This document shows positions 37,311 to 46,262 of a stretch of DNA of 64,000 bases, piece by piece (positions within the stretch are counted from its first letter, which is position 1; each line of letters opens with the position of its first letter). The translations under genes and the position numbers were made by a program. This stretch comes from Bradyrhizobium sp. CB1650 (GTDB lineage Bacteria > Pseudomonadota > Alphaproteobacteria > Rhizobiales > Xanthobacteraceae), in NCBI RefSeq assembly GCF_029761915.1, contig NZ_CP121695.1:868001-932000 (forward strand), read 5' to 3'. Under the pieces are notes generated by a model. It saw nothing but the letters and a program-made list of their open reading frames with translations. It was not told the origin of the DNA and made no database searches.

Positions 37311-38540
37311 ATGGCTTATGATCATTTCTTTTCCGCAGCACTTGCTCGCCTGCATGCCGAACGTCGCTACCGTGTCTTTGCCGATATGGAGCGCATCGCC
37401 GGTCGTTTCCCGCACGCGATGTGGCATTCCCCGGATGGACCACGGCCGGTCGTGATCTGGTGCTCGAACGACTATCTCGGCATGGGCCAGCATCCTAAGG
37501 TGATCGGCGCCATGGTCGAGGCCGCGTCTCGCATGGGCGCGGGTGCGGGTGGCACCCGCAACATATCCGGCACCAACCATCCCTTGATCGAATTGGAGCG
37601 CGAGCTCGCCGACCTGCATGGCAAGCAAGCCGCACTGGTCTTCACGTCGGGTTACGTGTCCAATGAGACCGGCATCGCGACAATCGCTAAGCTGCTGCCA
37701 GAGTGCGTGATCCTCTCCGACGCCTGGAACCACAATTCGATGATCGAGGGCGTGCGGCGTGCTGGTGTGGAAAAGAAAATCTGGCGTCATAGTGATGTCG
37801 GTCACCTCGAAGAATTGCTGGCGGCGGAGCCACCCGAGCGGCCAAAGCTCATTGTATTCGAAGCGCTTTACTCAATGGATGGCGACATCGCGCCGGTGAA
37901 ACGCATTTGCGACCTCGCGGAGCGCTATGGCGCGATGACCTACATTGATGAGGTCCATTCCGCCGGGATGTACGGCCGCGGCGGCGCCGGCATCGCTGCG
38001 CGGGAAGGTGCGTTGCACCGCATCGACGTCATCGAGGGCACGCTGGCGAAGGCATTCGGCTGCCTAGGCGGCTACATCGCGGCAAACGCCGATATCATCG
38101 ATGCGGTACGCTCCTACGCGCCGGGGTTCATCTTCACATCCGCGTTGCCGCCAGCGGTCTGCGCCGCCGCCACCGCGGCGATCCGGCACCTCAAGTCCTC
38201 GCAATGGGAACGTGAGCGCCACCAAGAGCGCGCGGCGCGGGTGAAATCCGTGCTCAATGCGGCTGGCCTGCCGGTCATGCCTAGCGAGACGCACATTGTG
38301 CCGCTGATGGTAGGTGATCCGGAGAAGTGCAAGGAAGCGAGTGATCTCCTACTCTCCGAGTACGGCGTCTATGTCCAGCCGATCAACTATCCGACCGTCC
38401 CGCGCGGTACCGAGCGGCTGCGCATCACGCCGACCCCCTATCACGACGACAGTCTCATTGATGCGCTCGCTGAAGCGCTGGTCGATGTGTGGGACCGGAT
38501 CGAATTGCCGCTGCGACGCCACGCGGCCGCGGCAGAGTGA
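37311..38540 (+). CDS. hemA: 5-aminolevulinate synthase (C4 pathway)
   Basis: This 409-residue PLP enzyme condenses glycine and succinyl-CoA to 5-aminolevulinate, the first step of heme synthesis in alphaproteobacteria. Visible features are [28 protein letters not shown], the PLP-aspartate region [12 protein letters not shown], and [14 protein letters not shown] with the Schiff-base lysine. GGAG lies seven bases before the ATG. It stands alone after a strong terminator, and could be a second hemA paralogue serving heme-rich neighbours (DyP, cytochromes, bo oxidase); a housekeeping copy elsewhere cannot be checked. Confidence 0.95.
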   Translation: MAYDHFFSAALARLHAERRYRVFADMERIAGRFPHAMWHSPDGPRPVVIWCSNDYLGMGQHPKVIGAMVEAASRMGAGAGGTRNISGTNHPLIELERELADLHGKQAALVFTSGYVSNETGIATIAKLLPECVILSDAWNHNSMIEGVRRAGVEKKIWRHSDVGHLEELLAAEPPERPKLIVFEALYSMDGDIAPVKRICDLAERYGAMTYIDEVHSAGMYGRGGAGIAAREGALHRIDVIEGTLAKAFGCLGGYIAANADIIDAVRSYAPGFIFTSALPPAVCAAATAAIRHLKSSQWERERHQERAARVKSVLNAAGLPVMPSETHIVPLMVGDPEKCKEASDLLLSEYGVYVQPINYPTVPRGTERLRITPTPYHDDSLIDALAEALVDVWDRIELPLRRHAAAAE

Positions 38541-38600
38541 TTGGCAAATCGCATTGAGACAACGCCTTCGAAGACATGAATGTCGAAAACAGGAGGCGCA

Positions 38601-38960
38601 ATGATGAACCTTTTCACATCTGCGATGGCCGCAAGTTGTCTAGTCGCCTTCGTATCGGTTGCGCAAGCCCGCTCGGCGTATGACGGGTCCTGGGATCTCC
38701 TCTTCGTGACGGAAAGGGGCGCGTGCGATCCGGCCTACAATTTCGCAGTCAACATCACTGACGGTGTCGTCACCCATCCCAACCTCGTGAAGTTCAGGGG
38801 CCATGTGGCAAGCTCGGGCGCCGTCCGCGCCTCGGTGACCGTTCCGGACAAATATGCCTCCGGCTCAGGTCGGCTCTCTGGCATTTCCGGTCGCGGGACA
38901 TGGAGCGGCTATTCCAGAGGCGCGCGTTGCTCAGGGTACTGGACCGCACAGCGGAACTGA
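38601..38960 (+). CDS. Small secreted protein of a rhizobial family
   Basis: The 119-residue protein has a signal peptide (MMNLFTSAMAASC, then LVAFVSVAQA-RS) and a mature beta-rich domain (SAYDGSWDLLFVTERGACDP, FRGHVASSGAVRASV, GRGTWSGYSRGARCSGYW) with two likely disulphide cysteines. Such SAFDGSW-type secreted proteins occur in many paralogues in Bradyrhizobium with no assigned function. AGGAGG precedes the ATG at 38601; the next codon but one, ATG 38604, is an alternative. Confidence 0.75.
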   Translation: MMNLFTSAMAASCLVAFVSVAQARSAYDGSWDLLFVTERGACDPAYNFAVNITDGVVTHPNLVKFRGHVASSGAVRASVTVPDKYASGSGRLSGISGRGTWSGYSRGARCSGYWTAQRN

Positions 38961-39058
38961 CTGGCTTCGTCGCTGTGCTGTCGCAACACGCGATTAGCGA
39001 ATGTCTGGAGCCGGCTTCATCGCATCTGTCCACTCGCGAGAGCCCGAATTGCAATGCG

Positions 39059-39610
39059 CTACTTCCCCCGCCGCGCGCTTTCCAGCAGCGTCATGCAGGC
39101 CTCGAGACAGGCTGTAGCAATCGCCCGGCCGAGAGGACTTGGCTTCTTGTTCAACAGTCGATGCATCACCACGCCGTGCAGCATCATCATGATCGGATAC
39201 GCGACATGCGCCGCCCTGCTTTCAGGGACACCGGCGCGAACGATATGGGCTGCATATCGCCCGATCTCGGCCTTCTGCGCATCTCCTGTGACGCGCTCCA
39301 TCCAGCCACGTCCGAAGAGCAGTTCATAATCGCGGGGATGGCTTGAGCCGAACTCGAGATGTCGCGCGCAGACGTCCTGGAAATCGCGCGATTTTGCGAG
39401 GTAGGCCGAGAAGCGTTGAAAGACGAGGCCGCGCAGCGCCGTCAGAAGCGCCTCCCGGTCCGCGTAATAGCTATAGACTGTCGGAGTTGTGGTAGCCGCT
39501 TTAGCCGCCACGCCGCGCATCGTCACGGCCTCCTCGCCGCCCGACTGCCACAAGGTGTCGGCGGCCTTCAAGATCCTGTGAGGCAGCTCTGGATCGGCTG
39601 TTCTTGGCAT
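39059..39610 (-). CDS. TetR-family regulator of the DUF2798-NmrA locus
   Basis: This 183-residue TetR protein has its helix-turn-helix at about 27-53 (VTMRGVAAKAATTTPTVYSYY) and a TetR_C-like effector half. It is divergent from the DUF2798 gene, and the palindrome at 39630-39646 between the two starts is the expected operator for autoregulation and control of the plus-strand genes. Confidence 0.88.
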   Translation of the reverse strand: MPRTADPELPHRILKAADTLWQSGGEEAVTMRGVAAKAATTTPTVYSYYADREALLTALRGLVFQRFSAYLAKSRDFQDVCARHLEFGSSHPRDYELLFGRGWMERVTGDAQKAEIGRYAAHIVRAGVPESRAAHVAYPIMMMLHGVVMHRLLNKKPSPLGRAIATACLEACMTLLESARRGK

Positions 39611-39629
39611 CGGTCCCGTTGCTTTTACG

Positions 39630-39646
39630 ACGTATAAGTTATACGT
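39630..39646. promoter_or_regulatory. Palindromic operator, probable TetR binding site
   Basis: ACGTATA-AGT-TATACGT is a perfect 7+7 inverted repeat with a three-base spacer, set in AT-rich DNA (CGTATAAGTTATACGTTGTATAA) midway between the divergent TetR (start 39610) and DUF2798 (start 39681) genes. Its size and place fit a TetR-family operator overlapping both promoters. Confidence 0.7.
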
Positions 39647-39680
39647 TGTATAAATAATAACCCGTCTTCAGGAGCAGGCA

Positions 39681-39917
39681 ATGGCCCTTTCCCCGAAACT
39701 GATCGGACCTGTGATTTCCTCGATCACCGGCCTGATCACCTCGACCAGCATGTCGTTCATCGGTCTCGCCTTGAACTACGGCTTCCATCCCGATTTCGCA
39801 GTCCGGTGGTTGAAGGCTGCGGTAACGAGCTATGTCGTGATCGTGCCGATGTTGATGATTGTCATCCCGCCGATCCAGCGCTTCGTCATGCGGCAGGCCG
39901 GATTGTCGGCGCGCTAG
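39681..39917 (+). CDS. DUF2798 small membrane protein
   Basis: The 78-residue protein has two transmembrane helices (about 8-28 and 46-66) and the DUF2798 pattern (LIGPVISSITGLITSTSMSF, PMLMIVIPPIQRFVM). DUF2798 proteins are often next to TetR and NmrA or oxidoreductase genes; the role is unknown. AGGAGCAGGCA precedes the ATG. Confidence 0.85.
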   Translation: MALSPKLIGPVISSITGLITSTSMSFIGLALNYGFHPDFAVRWLKAAVTSYVVIVPMLMIVIPPIQRFVMRQAGLSAR

Positions 39918-39952
39918 GGTCCCGCCCCTTAAACGTAACCAAGGTCAGCGAC

Positions 39953-40876
39953 ATGACAAAAGAGAAAAACGACAACCCGATCCTCGTGACCGGAGCAGCC
40001 GGCGCCGTAGGCGGCATCGGACGCAACCTCACGGAATTCCTGCTCGCAAGAGGGCACAAGGTGCGCGCCTTCGTTCGGCGCGAGGACGCGCGTGCCGAAG
40101 CCCTGCGGCAGCTCGGCGCAGAGGTCTTGCAGGGCGATCTGACGGACCTCGCCTCGATGCACCGGGCCATCGAGGGTTGCCGGCGCATCTATTTCGGGAT
40201 GTCTGTCTCGGCGGCTTACCTCGAAGCCACGATCAACACCGCCACGGTGGCGCGCCATCATGGCGTCGAGGCTTTCGTGAACATGTCGCAAATGACGGTC
40301 ACGCAGATGAGCATCAGCGAGACAACTAACAGCCCTCAGCATAAGCTGCACTGGCTGGCAGAGCAGGCTTTGTCGTGGTCGGGACTGCCGGTTGTCACCG
40401 TGCGACCGACCGTCTTTCTCGAGGGCTTCTTTCTAATGCTCGCCGCGCCCGGCGTTCGGGCCTCCAGCGAGCTGGCGCTGCCAATGGGCGGCGGCAAGAC
40501 CTCGCCGATCTCTGCGGTTGATGTAGCGGCGATCCTCGATGACCCCATACCACATATCGGACAAATCTACGATCTGACGGGGCCGGAATCCGCCGATCTG
40601 GAGCACTATGCGCGCGTCTTCTCGGAGGCGCTTGGCAGGCCAATCAGTTATCGCGACGTTCCACTTCCGGCGTGGAGCGAAGGGCTTCGGAAGATGGGCT
40701 TTCCTGAACACGTCGTCAGCCATCTCTCGACCATGACGGAATTGAACAGGCAGGGGCGTTACGACCGCATGACGGACACCGTGGCCAAGCTCACCGGAGA
40801 GGCTCCGACGAACATGCGGGATTTCGTGAAGCGCCACGCTGCTGAGTTCAAACAACGTGGACCGGCGCATTCTTGA
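39953..40876 (+). CDS. NmrA-family NAD(P)-binding protein
   Basis: This 307-residue atypical SDR (NmrA/HSCARG, QOR2-like) begins with the dinucleotide motif VTGAAGAVGGIGRNL and has FVRREDARAEAL and GAEVLQGDLTD, typical of NAD(P)H redox sensors or quinone reductases. The ATG at 39953 is 35 bases after the DUF2798 stop; the longer frame from 39806 overlaps that gene and is rejected. Probably induced with DUF2798 when the TetR repressor is released. Confidence 0.88.
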   Translation: MTKEKNDNPILVTGAAGAVGGIGRNLTEFLLARGHKVRAFVRREDARAEALRQLGAEVLQGDLTDLASMHRAIEGCRRIYFGMSVSAAYLEATINTATVARHHGVEAFVNMSQMTVTQMSISETTNSPQHKLHWLAEQALSWSGLPVVTVRPTVFLEGFFLMLAAPGVRASSELALPMGGGKTSPISAVDVAAILDDPIPHIGQIYDLTGPESADLEHYARVFSEALGRPISYRDVPLPAWSEGLRKMGFPEHVVSHLSTMTELNRQGRYDRMTDTVAKLTGEAPTNMRDFVKRHAAEFKQRGPAHS

Positions 40877-41381
40877 GTAATCCCGTTTCCAGAACCAGCA
40901 TGCCGTGTTCGGGCCGTCACGAACGCGAGGCTCTTTGTCATGTGAAGTCGAAACGGACCGTCCTGCAAAACTGGTGATGTCGATGCAACACCGAACACGT
41001 ACTGAGAAGCAAGGGCGTCGACGAGCTTATCGAGATCGAGCGCGAGAAGGGGCCCGCGCTGGGGAATCCAAGCGCAGCTCGCCGGCGTCTACCCCAAGGT
41101 GACGCCGGCGCATGGAGTTGCGGCACGGTGGCCTGATCCACGACATTCCGATATTAGGGAACTGCCGCATCATAAGCGAGGCCGAGCAGATCACCGGCCG
41201 AAGGCTGACCGGTCTCTTGGCGGCACGCTGGAAAACCAAGCCAGCCCGCACGAGACCGTCATCGCCATGGGATTGTCGCCAATGAGTTCTGGTGGTTGTC
41301 TGAACCTGTCCCTAGCGAGCTGAAAGCCCGTTCTACCCGCGTCATGCGCAGGAAGGACGGTGTCCCGGCTTAGGCGCCAAC
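40877..41381. other. Gene-free stretch, possibly degraded coding DNA
   Basis: About 505 bases with no supported gene. Short coding-like phrases appear in different frames (for example GVDELIEIEREKGPALGNP near 41020-41080 and ELRHGGLIHDIPILGN near 41112-41160), which could be remnants of an old gene, but I cannot assign a family. No hairpin with a T-run was seen. Confidence 0.35.
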
Positions 41382-41801
41382 TCAATAGGCCGAGGCCTTG
41401 TTCTCCGCGAACCACTTCTTCTCCGCGTCGCTTCCTTCTGGTGGTGGTTTCAGGCCCTGGATGCTCCAGAACTCGATCGGCGTATCATCGACATGTGCTT
41501 CCCAGCGAAATGATTTCGACCCGATGAACGGGGTCACAATCTCTTTGACCTGCTTCATCCACCAGCCTCGATGCGCCGGCTCCATCCTGCGAGCGATGTG
41601 GTCTACCCAGATTCGCACAAAATCCTTGACCGGCTCGCCGCCGATGTAGAACGAACCCTGTTCGACGTCGTGGAAAATTACGCTGACGTAAAAGCGTGGC
41701 AACCCGAACTTGGCATAAGCATCGGAAATTCTGGTGGCGAGGTCTTGCTTCTCAGTATCTGAATAGGCTTCCTTCGGACAGTAGATGTGCCAGAGCGGCA
41801 T
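41382..41801 (-). CDS. Tautomerase-superfamily protein
   Basis: The 139-residue protein starts MPLWHIYCPKEAYS, giving the N-terminal Pro used as catalytic base once Met is removed, and contains FYVSVIFHDVEQGSFYIGG and WVDHIARR. The length fits the cis-CaaD/MSAD-like tautomerases or the fungal-type putative oxalocrotonate tautomerases rather than the 62-residue 4-OT. The substrate is unknown. It is 33 bases after an alpha/beta hydrolase gene on the same strand, so they are likely cotranscribed. Confidence 0.85.
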   Translation of the reverse strand: MPLWHIYCPKEAYSDTEKQDLATRISDAYAKFGLPRFYVSVIFHDVEQGSFYIGGEPVKDFVRIWVDHIARRMEPAHRGWWMKQVKEIVTPFIGSKSFRWEAHVDDTPIEFWSIQGLKPPPEGSDAEKKWFAENKASAY

Positions 41802-41834
41802 CGTTTCCTCCTGTGTTATGGATTTTTGTTCGCA

Positions 41835-42725
41835 TCATGCGATGGGGTGGTGTTGTAGAAACCACTCGAGGGCAGGCTCGGAGGTTTCCTTGAAAAAGCG
41901 GTCGTAGGCATGGAAATGACCTCCCGGAAACGTGATCAGTCGTTTGGGCGCCTCGATGCTGTCGTACACATCACGCTGGATATTGGTGAAGGTGCAGACA
42001 TCATTTTCCGCTAGGATCATTTGGATGGGCTTCGCGCCAAGGTAGGGAGCCCATCCGGCTGGCTCGAACTCAAACATGTACTCGATCGAACGCAAGGTCA
42101 CCTCGTTCAACCAGCGCGTGGGAGTTGGGCCGGGCTCGAGAATGCGCTTGGGAACGCCCTGAAGGAACGCTGCCAGTTCTCCTGGTTGTCTTGCGAACAC
42201 GGGAATCATTTGTGGAGGCTCGCCCGCCAATCGCGCCTCGCGGTCCTCGCGGAGACGACGACGGATTTCGGTCATCTCTTCGGAAGTGAACATCTTTGGG
42301 CCATTCCTGTGGCCGCTGACGTTCGGAATCTGAACCGAGAGACAGCGCACGCGTTGATCGTTGGCGGCAGTGACGATGGCGAGACCACCCGCGAAGCTCG
42401 ATCCCCAAAGCGCGACGCCGCGCTCGCGCTGCACCTCTGGCTGTGCGAGGCAATGGGAGATCGCGTCGCGCAAATCGGACAATTGAATGTAGGGGTTTAC
42501 TTCCTGTCGTGGCGTCCCATCGGACGCTCCGAAACCGCGATGGTCATAGAGCAAGACCGAGAACCCGGCTTCGCAAAACAATGCGGCGTAATGCTCGATA
42601 TGCTCCTGGACCCCTCCGAAGCCGTGACACATCACGATGGAGGGGGCCACGGAGGCGGAGTTCCAATGAAACTGGCCGCGAAGCGCGGTGCCATCTTCGG
42701 TTTTGAATTCTGCAGTCCGCCGCAT
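41835..42725 (-). CDS. Alpha/beta hydrolase
   Basis: This 296-residue hydrolase has VMCHGFGGVQEHIEHYA (oxyanion region), YDHRGFGASDG, a nucleophile elbow LWGSSFAGG (Gly-x-Ser-x-Ala form, Ser about 113), the acid in LAENDVCTFT and the base in FPGGHFHAYD. The family includes DLH-like and dienelactone-type esterases; the substrate is unknown. I start at ATG 42725 (AAGGGACATC upstream); the frame continues to 42878 but overlaps the divergent MBL gene. Confidence 0.87.
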   Translation of the reverse strand: MRRTAEFKTEDGTALRGQFHWNSASVAPSIVMCHGFGGVQEHIEHYAALFCEAGFSVLLYDHRGFGASDGTPRQEVNPYIQLSDLRDAISHCLAQPEVQRERGVALWGSSFAGGLAIVTAANDQRVRCLSVQIPNVSGHRNGPKMFTSEEMTEIRRRLREDREARLAGEPPQMIPVFARQPGELAAFLQGVPKRILEPGPTPTRWLNEVTLRSIEYMFEFEPAGWAPYLGAKPIQMILAENDVCTFTNIQRDVYDSIEAPKRLITFPGGHFHAYDRFFKETSEPALEWFLQHHPIA

Positions 42726-42843
42726 GATGTCCCTTCTGGATGAGTATTGCTCACGGCTAACACAAAAAGTTGCATGAAGCAACCATTTACGATAAGCTCG
42801 TTTGCGTGTCGAGAAGGTACCGGCTGTGATGGGAGATTTTTGA

Positions 42844-43689
42844 ATGAGTGCGGATACGAAAAAGCCAGCTTTGACCACTGAGGTGTTTGTCGGCCCTCAG
42901 GCGACGATGGAGGGCGGCAAGGGCACGTTTTCTCCTACGTCATCAACGCTGATCTGCGGAGAACACGACGCCGTGCTCGTTGATGCCCAGCATCTTCGCG
43001 CAGACATTCTGGCGCTCGGCGATTTGGTAGAACGGCAAGGCCGGCGGCTGACGACGATCTATATCACCCACGGCCATGCCGATCATTATTACGGCATTAC
43101 CGAGTTGCTGCGTCGTTTTCCAACCGCTCGCGCTGTGGCGACCAAGGCAGTCGTCGCCTACATTCGAGAGAATGAAAAAAATCAGGAAAAGCAGTGGCGA
43201 CAGATGTTCGGCGACCGTGTCGCGATTCCGGCCGACATTCCTGAGGTCATCAGCGACAAGCTTTCCCTCGAAGGCCACGCACTCGAAATCTACGAACTGG
43301 GGCAGGCGGACATCACGCCTAGCACGGCGCTTCACGTGCCCTCGATCGGCCTCATTGTCCCCGGCGACCTTGTCTACAACGGCATTCACATGATGCTGGG
43401 CCTTGGCGGTCCGAAACAATGGGGCGAGTGGTATCGGAATGTCGAAGCGCTCGAGCGGCTGGCTCCGGCAATGATCGTTGCAGGGCATAAGAAGCCTGAC
43501 GCCTCTGACTGCGAAGTGGCCCGCATCTTCGCCGAGACCAAGAGCTATATCCGTGATTTCGAATCCGCCGCAGCAAGGGCGAAGAGCGCCCCGGAACTCG
43601 TCGAAGCCATGACTGCGAAGTATCCGGATTTCGGTAACCCGTGGACCTTGCGCTTTTCCGCGCGGTCCCGCTTTCCAAGGAGTGTATAG
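42844..43689 (+). CDS. Metallo-beta-lactamase-fold hydrolase
   Basis: This 281-residue MBL-fold protein shows the metal-binding HGHADHYYG (His76, His78, Asp80, His81), further ligand positions in PSIGLIVPGDLVYNGIH and VAGHKKP. It resembles the quinoprotein relay-like/hydroxyacylglutathione hydrolase-like MBL proteins found beside aromatic catabolism genes. It is divergent from the hydrolase gene at 42725 and 60 bases upstream of the HxlR gene. Confidence 0.88.
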   Translation: MSADTKKPALTTEVFVGPQATMEGGKGTFSPTSSTLICGEHDAVLVDAQHLRADILALGDLVERQGRRLTTIYITHGHADHYYGITELLRRFPTARAVATKAVVAYIRENEKNQEKQWRQMFGDRVAIPADIPEVISDKLSLEGHALEIYELGQADITPSTALHVPSIGLIVPGDLVYNGIHMMLGLGGPKQWGEWYRNVEALERLAPAMIVAGHKKPDASDCEVARIFAETKSYIRDFESAAARAKSAPELVEAMTAKYPDFGNPWTLRFSARSRFPRSV

Positions 43690-43749
43690 CAAGGTGAGAC
43701 GTAGGAGCATGTCCCTTCTTGCCAAGCCTACATGATGACGAGTGTCTAG

Positions 43750-44199
43750 ATGCTGAAGAAGGACTATTCGGGTCAGGACTGTTCTATCGCTCGCGCGCTG
43801 GAAGTGGTGGGCGAGCGTTGGACCTTGTTGATCATCCGCGAACTCCTGAACGGAAAGAGTCGTTTCTCGGAGATCGAACGCGGCCTTGGGATCGCGAAGA
43901 ACGTGCTCAGCAATCGGCTCGAGACCCTGCTTGCTCTTGGGGTGGTGAAGACGGACGCAATTTCGCCGGGCGGCGAGTGGGTGGAATACCGATTGACCCG
44001 ACAGGGACGAGATCTCTTCCCTGTCATCAATGCGCTGATGGCTTGGGGCGACAAGTATGTATCGCCGGACGGGCCTCCGGTGACCTTGCTGCATCGTTGT
44101 GGAGGCAAAGCCGGGCATCGGGTTGTCTGTGCGTGTTGCGGGGAAGATCTCGCACTGAAAGATGTTTACCGGGCCGAAGACGTCACGCGTCGAACTTGA
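43750..44199 (+). CDS. HxlR-family transcriptional regulator
   Basis: This 149-residue winged-helix regulator has the HxlR core (CSIARALEVVGERWTLLIIRE, RFSEIERGLGIAKNVLSNRL, EYRLTRQGRDLFPV) with the N-terminal Cys often used as a redox or aldehyde sensor. The C-terminus carries HRCGGKAGHRVVCACCGEDL, a possible zinc ribbon. It lies between the MBL gene and the acyl-CoA ligase gene and probably controls them. Confidence 0.9.
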   Translation: MLKKDYSGQDCSIARALEVVGERWTLLIIRELLNGKSRFSEIERGLGIAKNVLSNRLETLLALGVVKTDAISPGGEWVEYRLTRQGRDLFPVINALMAWGDKYVSPDGPPVTLLHRCGGKAGHRVVCACCGEDLALKDVYRAEDVTRRT

Positions 44200-44306
44200 A
44201 CAGAAGAGTGTATCGCAAGGGGAATCCACCATTGCGCTGCTTGCTCACTATCGAGATCGCGAGCCGCCATTCGCGCACAGAGCACTAAAGAGGGGGAAGA
44301 TACACC

Positions 44307-45950
44307 ATGGGTCTGACAGCGACCAAGCCAACCGACGGATTGATGCAGGATTGGCCGCTCCTGTGCCACAGGATTATCGATCATGCAGCCCTGATCCACG
44401 GCAGCCAGGAAGTGGTGACGCGATCAGTGGAAGGCCCGATCCATCGTACCACCTATGCCGAGATTCGCGTTCGCGCGCTCAAGGTGGCGCAGATGCTCGA
44501 CTCGCACGGCATCGCAGTCGGCGATCGCGTTGCGACGCTCGCTTGGAATACGTGGCGCCACCTCGAATGCTGGTACGGTATCATGGGCGTTGGCGCGATC
44601 TGTCATACAGTCAACCCGCGTCTCTTCCCTGACCAGATTGCGTGGATCATCAACGATGCTGCCGACCGCATCGTCATGACCGACATCACCTTCGTGCCGC
44701 TACTTGAGAAGCTCGCCGATAAGCTGCCGAACGTTGAGAGCTATGTCGTGCTGACGGACAGCGCCCATATGCCGGACACGACATTGAGGAAAGCCGTGGC
44801 CTACGAGGACTGGATCGCCCAGGCCGACGGCGACTTCCGATGGCGGCAGGTTGACGAGAACGCGGCATCAGCGATGTGCTATACGTCGGGGACGACCGGC
44901 AATCCCAAAGGTGTCATCTATACTCACCGCACGAATGTCCTCCACGCGATGATGGGAAACACTGGCGATGCCATGGCTCTTACTGCAACCGAAACAGTTC
45001 TCCCTGTCGTGCCGATGTTTCACGCGAACAGCTGGGGCCTCGCCTTCGTCGCACCTTTCATCGGCGCGAAAATGGTCATGCCTGGACCGAAGCTCGATGG
45101 CGCGTCGGTCTATGATTTGATGTACAGTGAAGCGGTCACGCTGACTGCCGGCGTACCGGCTGTTTGGCAGATGCTGCTCGCCTACATGGATGCCAATAAG
45201 CTCACATTGCCGCATCTCAAGCTTGTCGCGTGCGGCGGTTCCGCGATGCCGCGATCCATGATCGAGGCCTTTCTGCGGCTCGGCGTGACCCCGCGCCAGG
45301 CGTGGGGCATGACCGAGACGAGCCCTATGGGCACCATGAGTGTTTTAAAGCCGCCGTTTTCCAATCTCGCGGAAGACGAACGGATCAACTTGCTCACAGC
45401 TCAAGGCTATCCGCCATTCGGCGTCGAGCTGAAAATTACTGACGACGATGGCAGGCGTTTGCCTTGGGACGGCAAGACCTCCGGGAGGTTGAAGATTCGC
45501 GGCCTCGCCGTCGTGCGGCGCTACTATGGAAGCGATACCGAAATTCTCGATGAGGAGGGCTATTTCGATACCGGTGACGTCGCGACCATCGATCAGCATG
45601 GCTACATGCGCATTACCGATCGGGCGAAGGACGTGATCAAATCCGGCGGCGAGTGGATCTCCTCTATTGAGCTTGAAAATTGCGCTGTCGGTCATCCAGC
45701 TGTTGCTGAAGCCGCCGTGATCGGGCTTCCGCACCCAAAATGGGATGAGCGGCCACTCCTGATCGTTCAACTGAAGAGTGGCGCAACGCTGTCAGCACGG
45801 GAGATGCTCGATTTCATGGAGGGAAAAGTTGCAAGATGGTGGATGCCAAACGCAGTGGAGTTCGTTCAATCGATCCCTCACACTGCAACGGGAAAAATCA
45901 TGAAAGCTGCGTTGCGTCAGCAATTCGAGAATTTTGAGTTCCCTGCCTGA
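44307..45950 (+). CDS. Fatty-acid/acyl-CoA ligase (ANL superfamily)
   Basis: This 547-residue ligase has MCYTSGTTGNPKGVIYTH (near 192), the QAWGMTETSPMG motif (near 331), YFDTGDVATID, the hinge DRAKDVIKSGGEWIS and the C-terminal catalytic lysine in HTATGKIMKAAL. The closest type is the medium/long-chain acyl-CoA ligase (FadD-like, DMSP/propionate-CoA ligase group). GAGGGGGAAG precedes the ATG. A chain such as a phenylalkanoate would fit the aromatic setting; this is inference. Confidence 0.92.
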   Translation: MGLTATKPTDGLMQDWPLLCHRIIDHAALIHGSQEVVTRSVEGPIHRTTYAEIRVRALKVAQMLDSHGIAVGDRVATLAWNTWRHLECWYGIMGVGAICHTVNPRLFPDQIAWIINDAADRIVMTDITFVPLLEKLADKLPNVESYVVLTDSAHMPDTTLRKAVAYEDWIAQADGDFRWRQVDENAASAMCYTSGTTGNPKGVIYTHRTNVLHAMMGNTGDAMALTATETVLPVVPMFHANSWGLAFVAPFIGAKMVMPGPKLDGASVYDLMYSEAVTLTAGVPAVWQMLLAYMDANKLTLPHLKLVACGGSAMPRSMIEAFLRLGVTPRQAWGMTETSPMGTMSVLKPPFSNLAEDERINLLTAQGYPPFGVELKITDDDGRRLPWDGKTSGRLKIRGLAVVRRYYGSDTEILDEEGYFDTGDVATIDQHGYMRITDRAKDVIKSGGEWISSIELENCAVGHPAVAEAAVIGLPHPKWDERPLLIVQLKSGATLSAREMLDFMEGKVARWWMPNAVEFVQSIPHTATGKIMKAALRQQFENFEFPA

Positions 45951-46262
45951 CGTGTCTTGCCCCGCAATGCACATCTCGATCTCGTGTATTGAGGCATGCC
46001 GCATCCAAACTGTGGTGGTTAGGGGATAATGATCGATCCGGCAGGATACGTCTAGTGGAGTTGCTCCGCGCCGCGGCTCCGCGGCCGTTGTGACGACCGC
46101 TATTCAGGGCTGCGGCCGCCATCCGCAGTCGAGGCGCCTGATCGATCTCGTCATCGATTAAAGCGTGAAAGTCATCCGTCGCATCCTTGATGACTCAGCG
46201 TGCGCAAGCCGTAGCGTTATAGAGAACAATCAAACTGGTCGAAGTGAGAATAGGGGAACGAA
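45951..46262. other. Intergenic stretch between ligase and SDR genes
   Basis: About 310 bases without a supported gene. The SDR ribosome site (AGGGGAACGAA) is at its end. No terminator or operator was recognised. Confidence 0.4.

Noticed and set aside
40877..41381. A gene between NmrA and tautomerase
   Set aside because: Coding-like phrases change frame and match nothing I can name.
42943..44232. 429-residue minus-strand frame
   Set aside because: Antisense to the MBL and HxlR genes, both of which have clear motifs.
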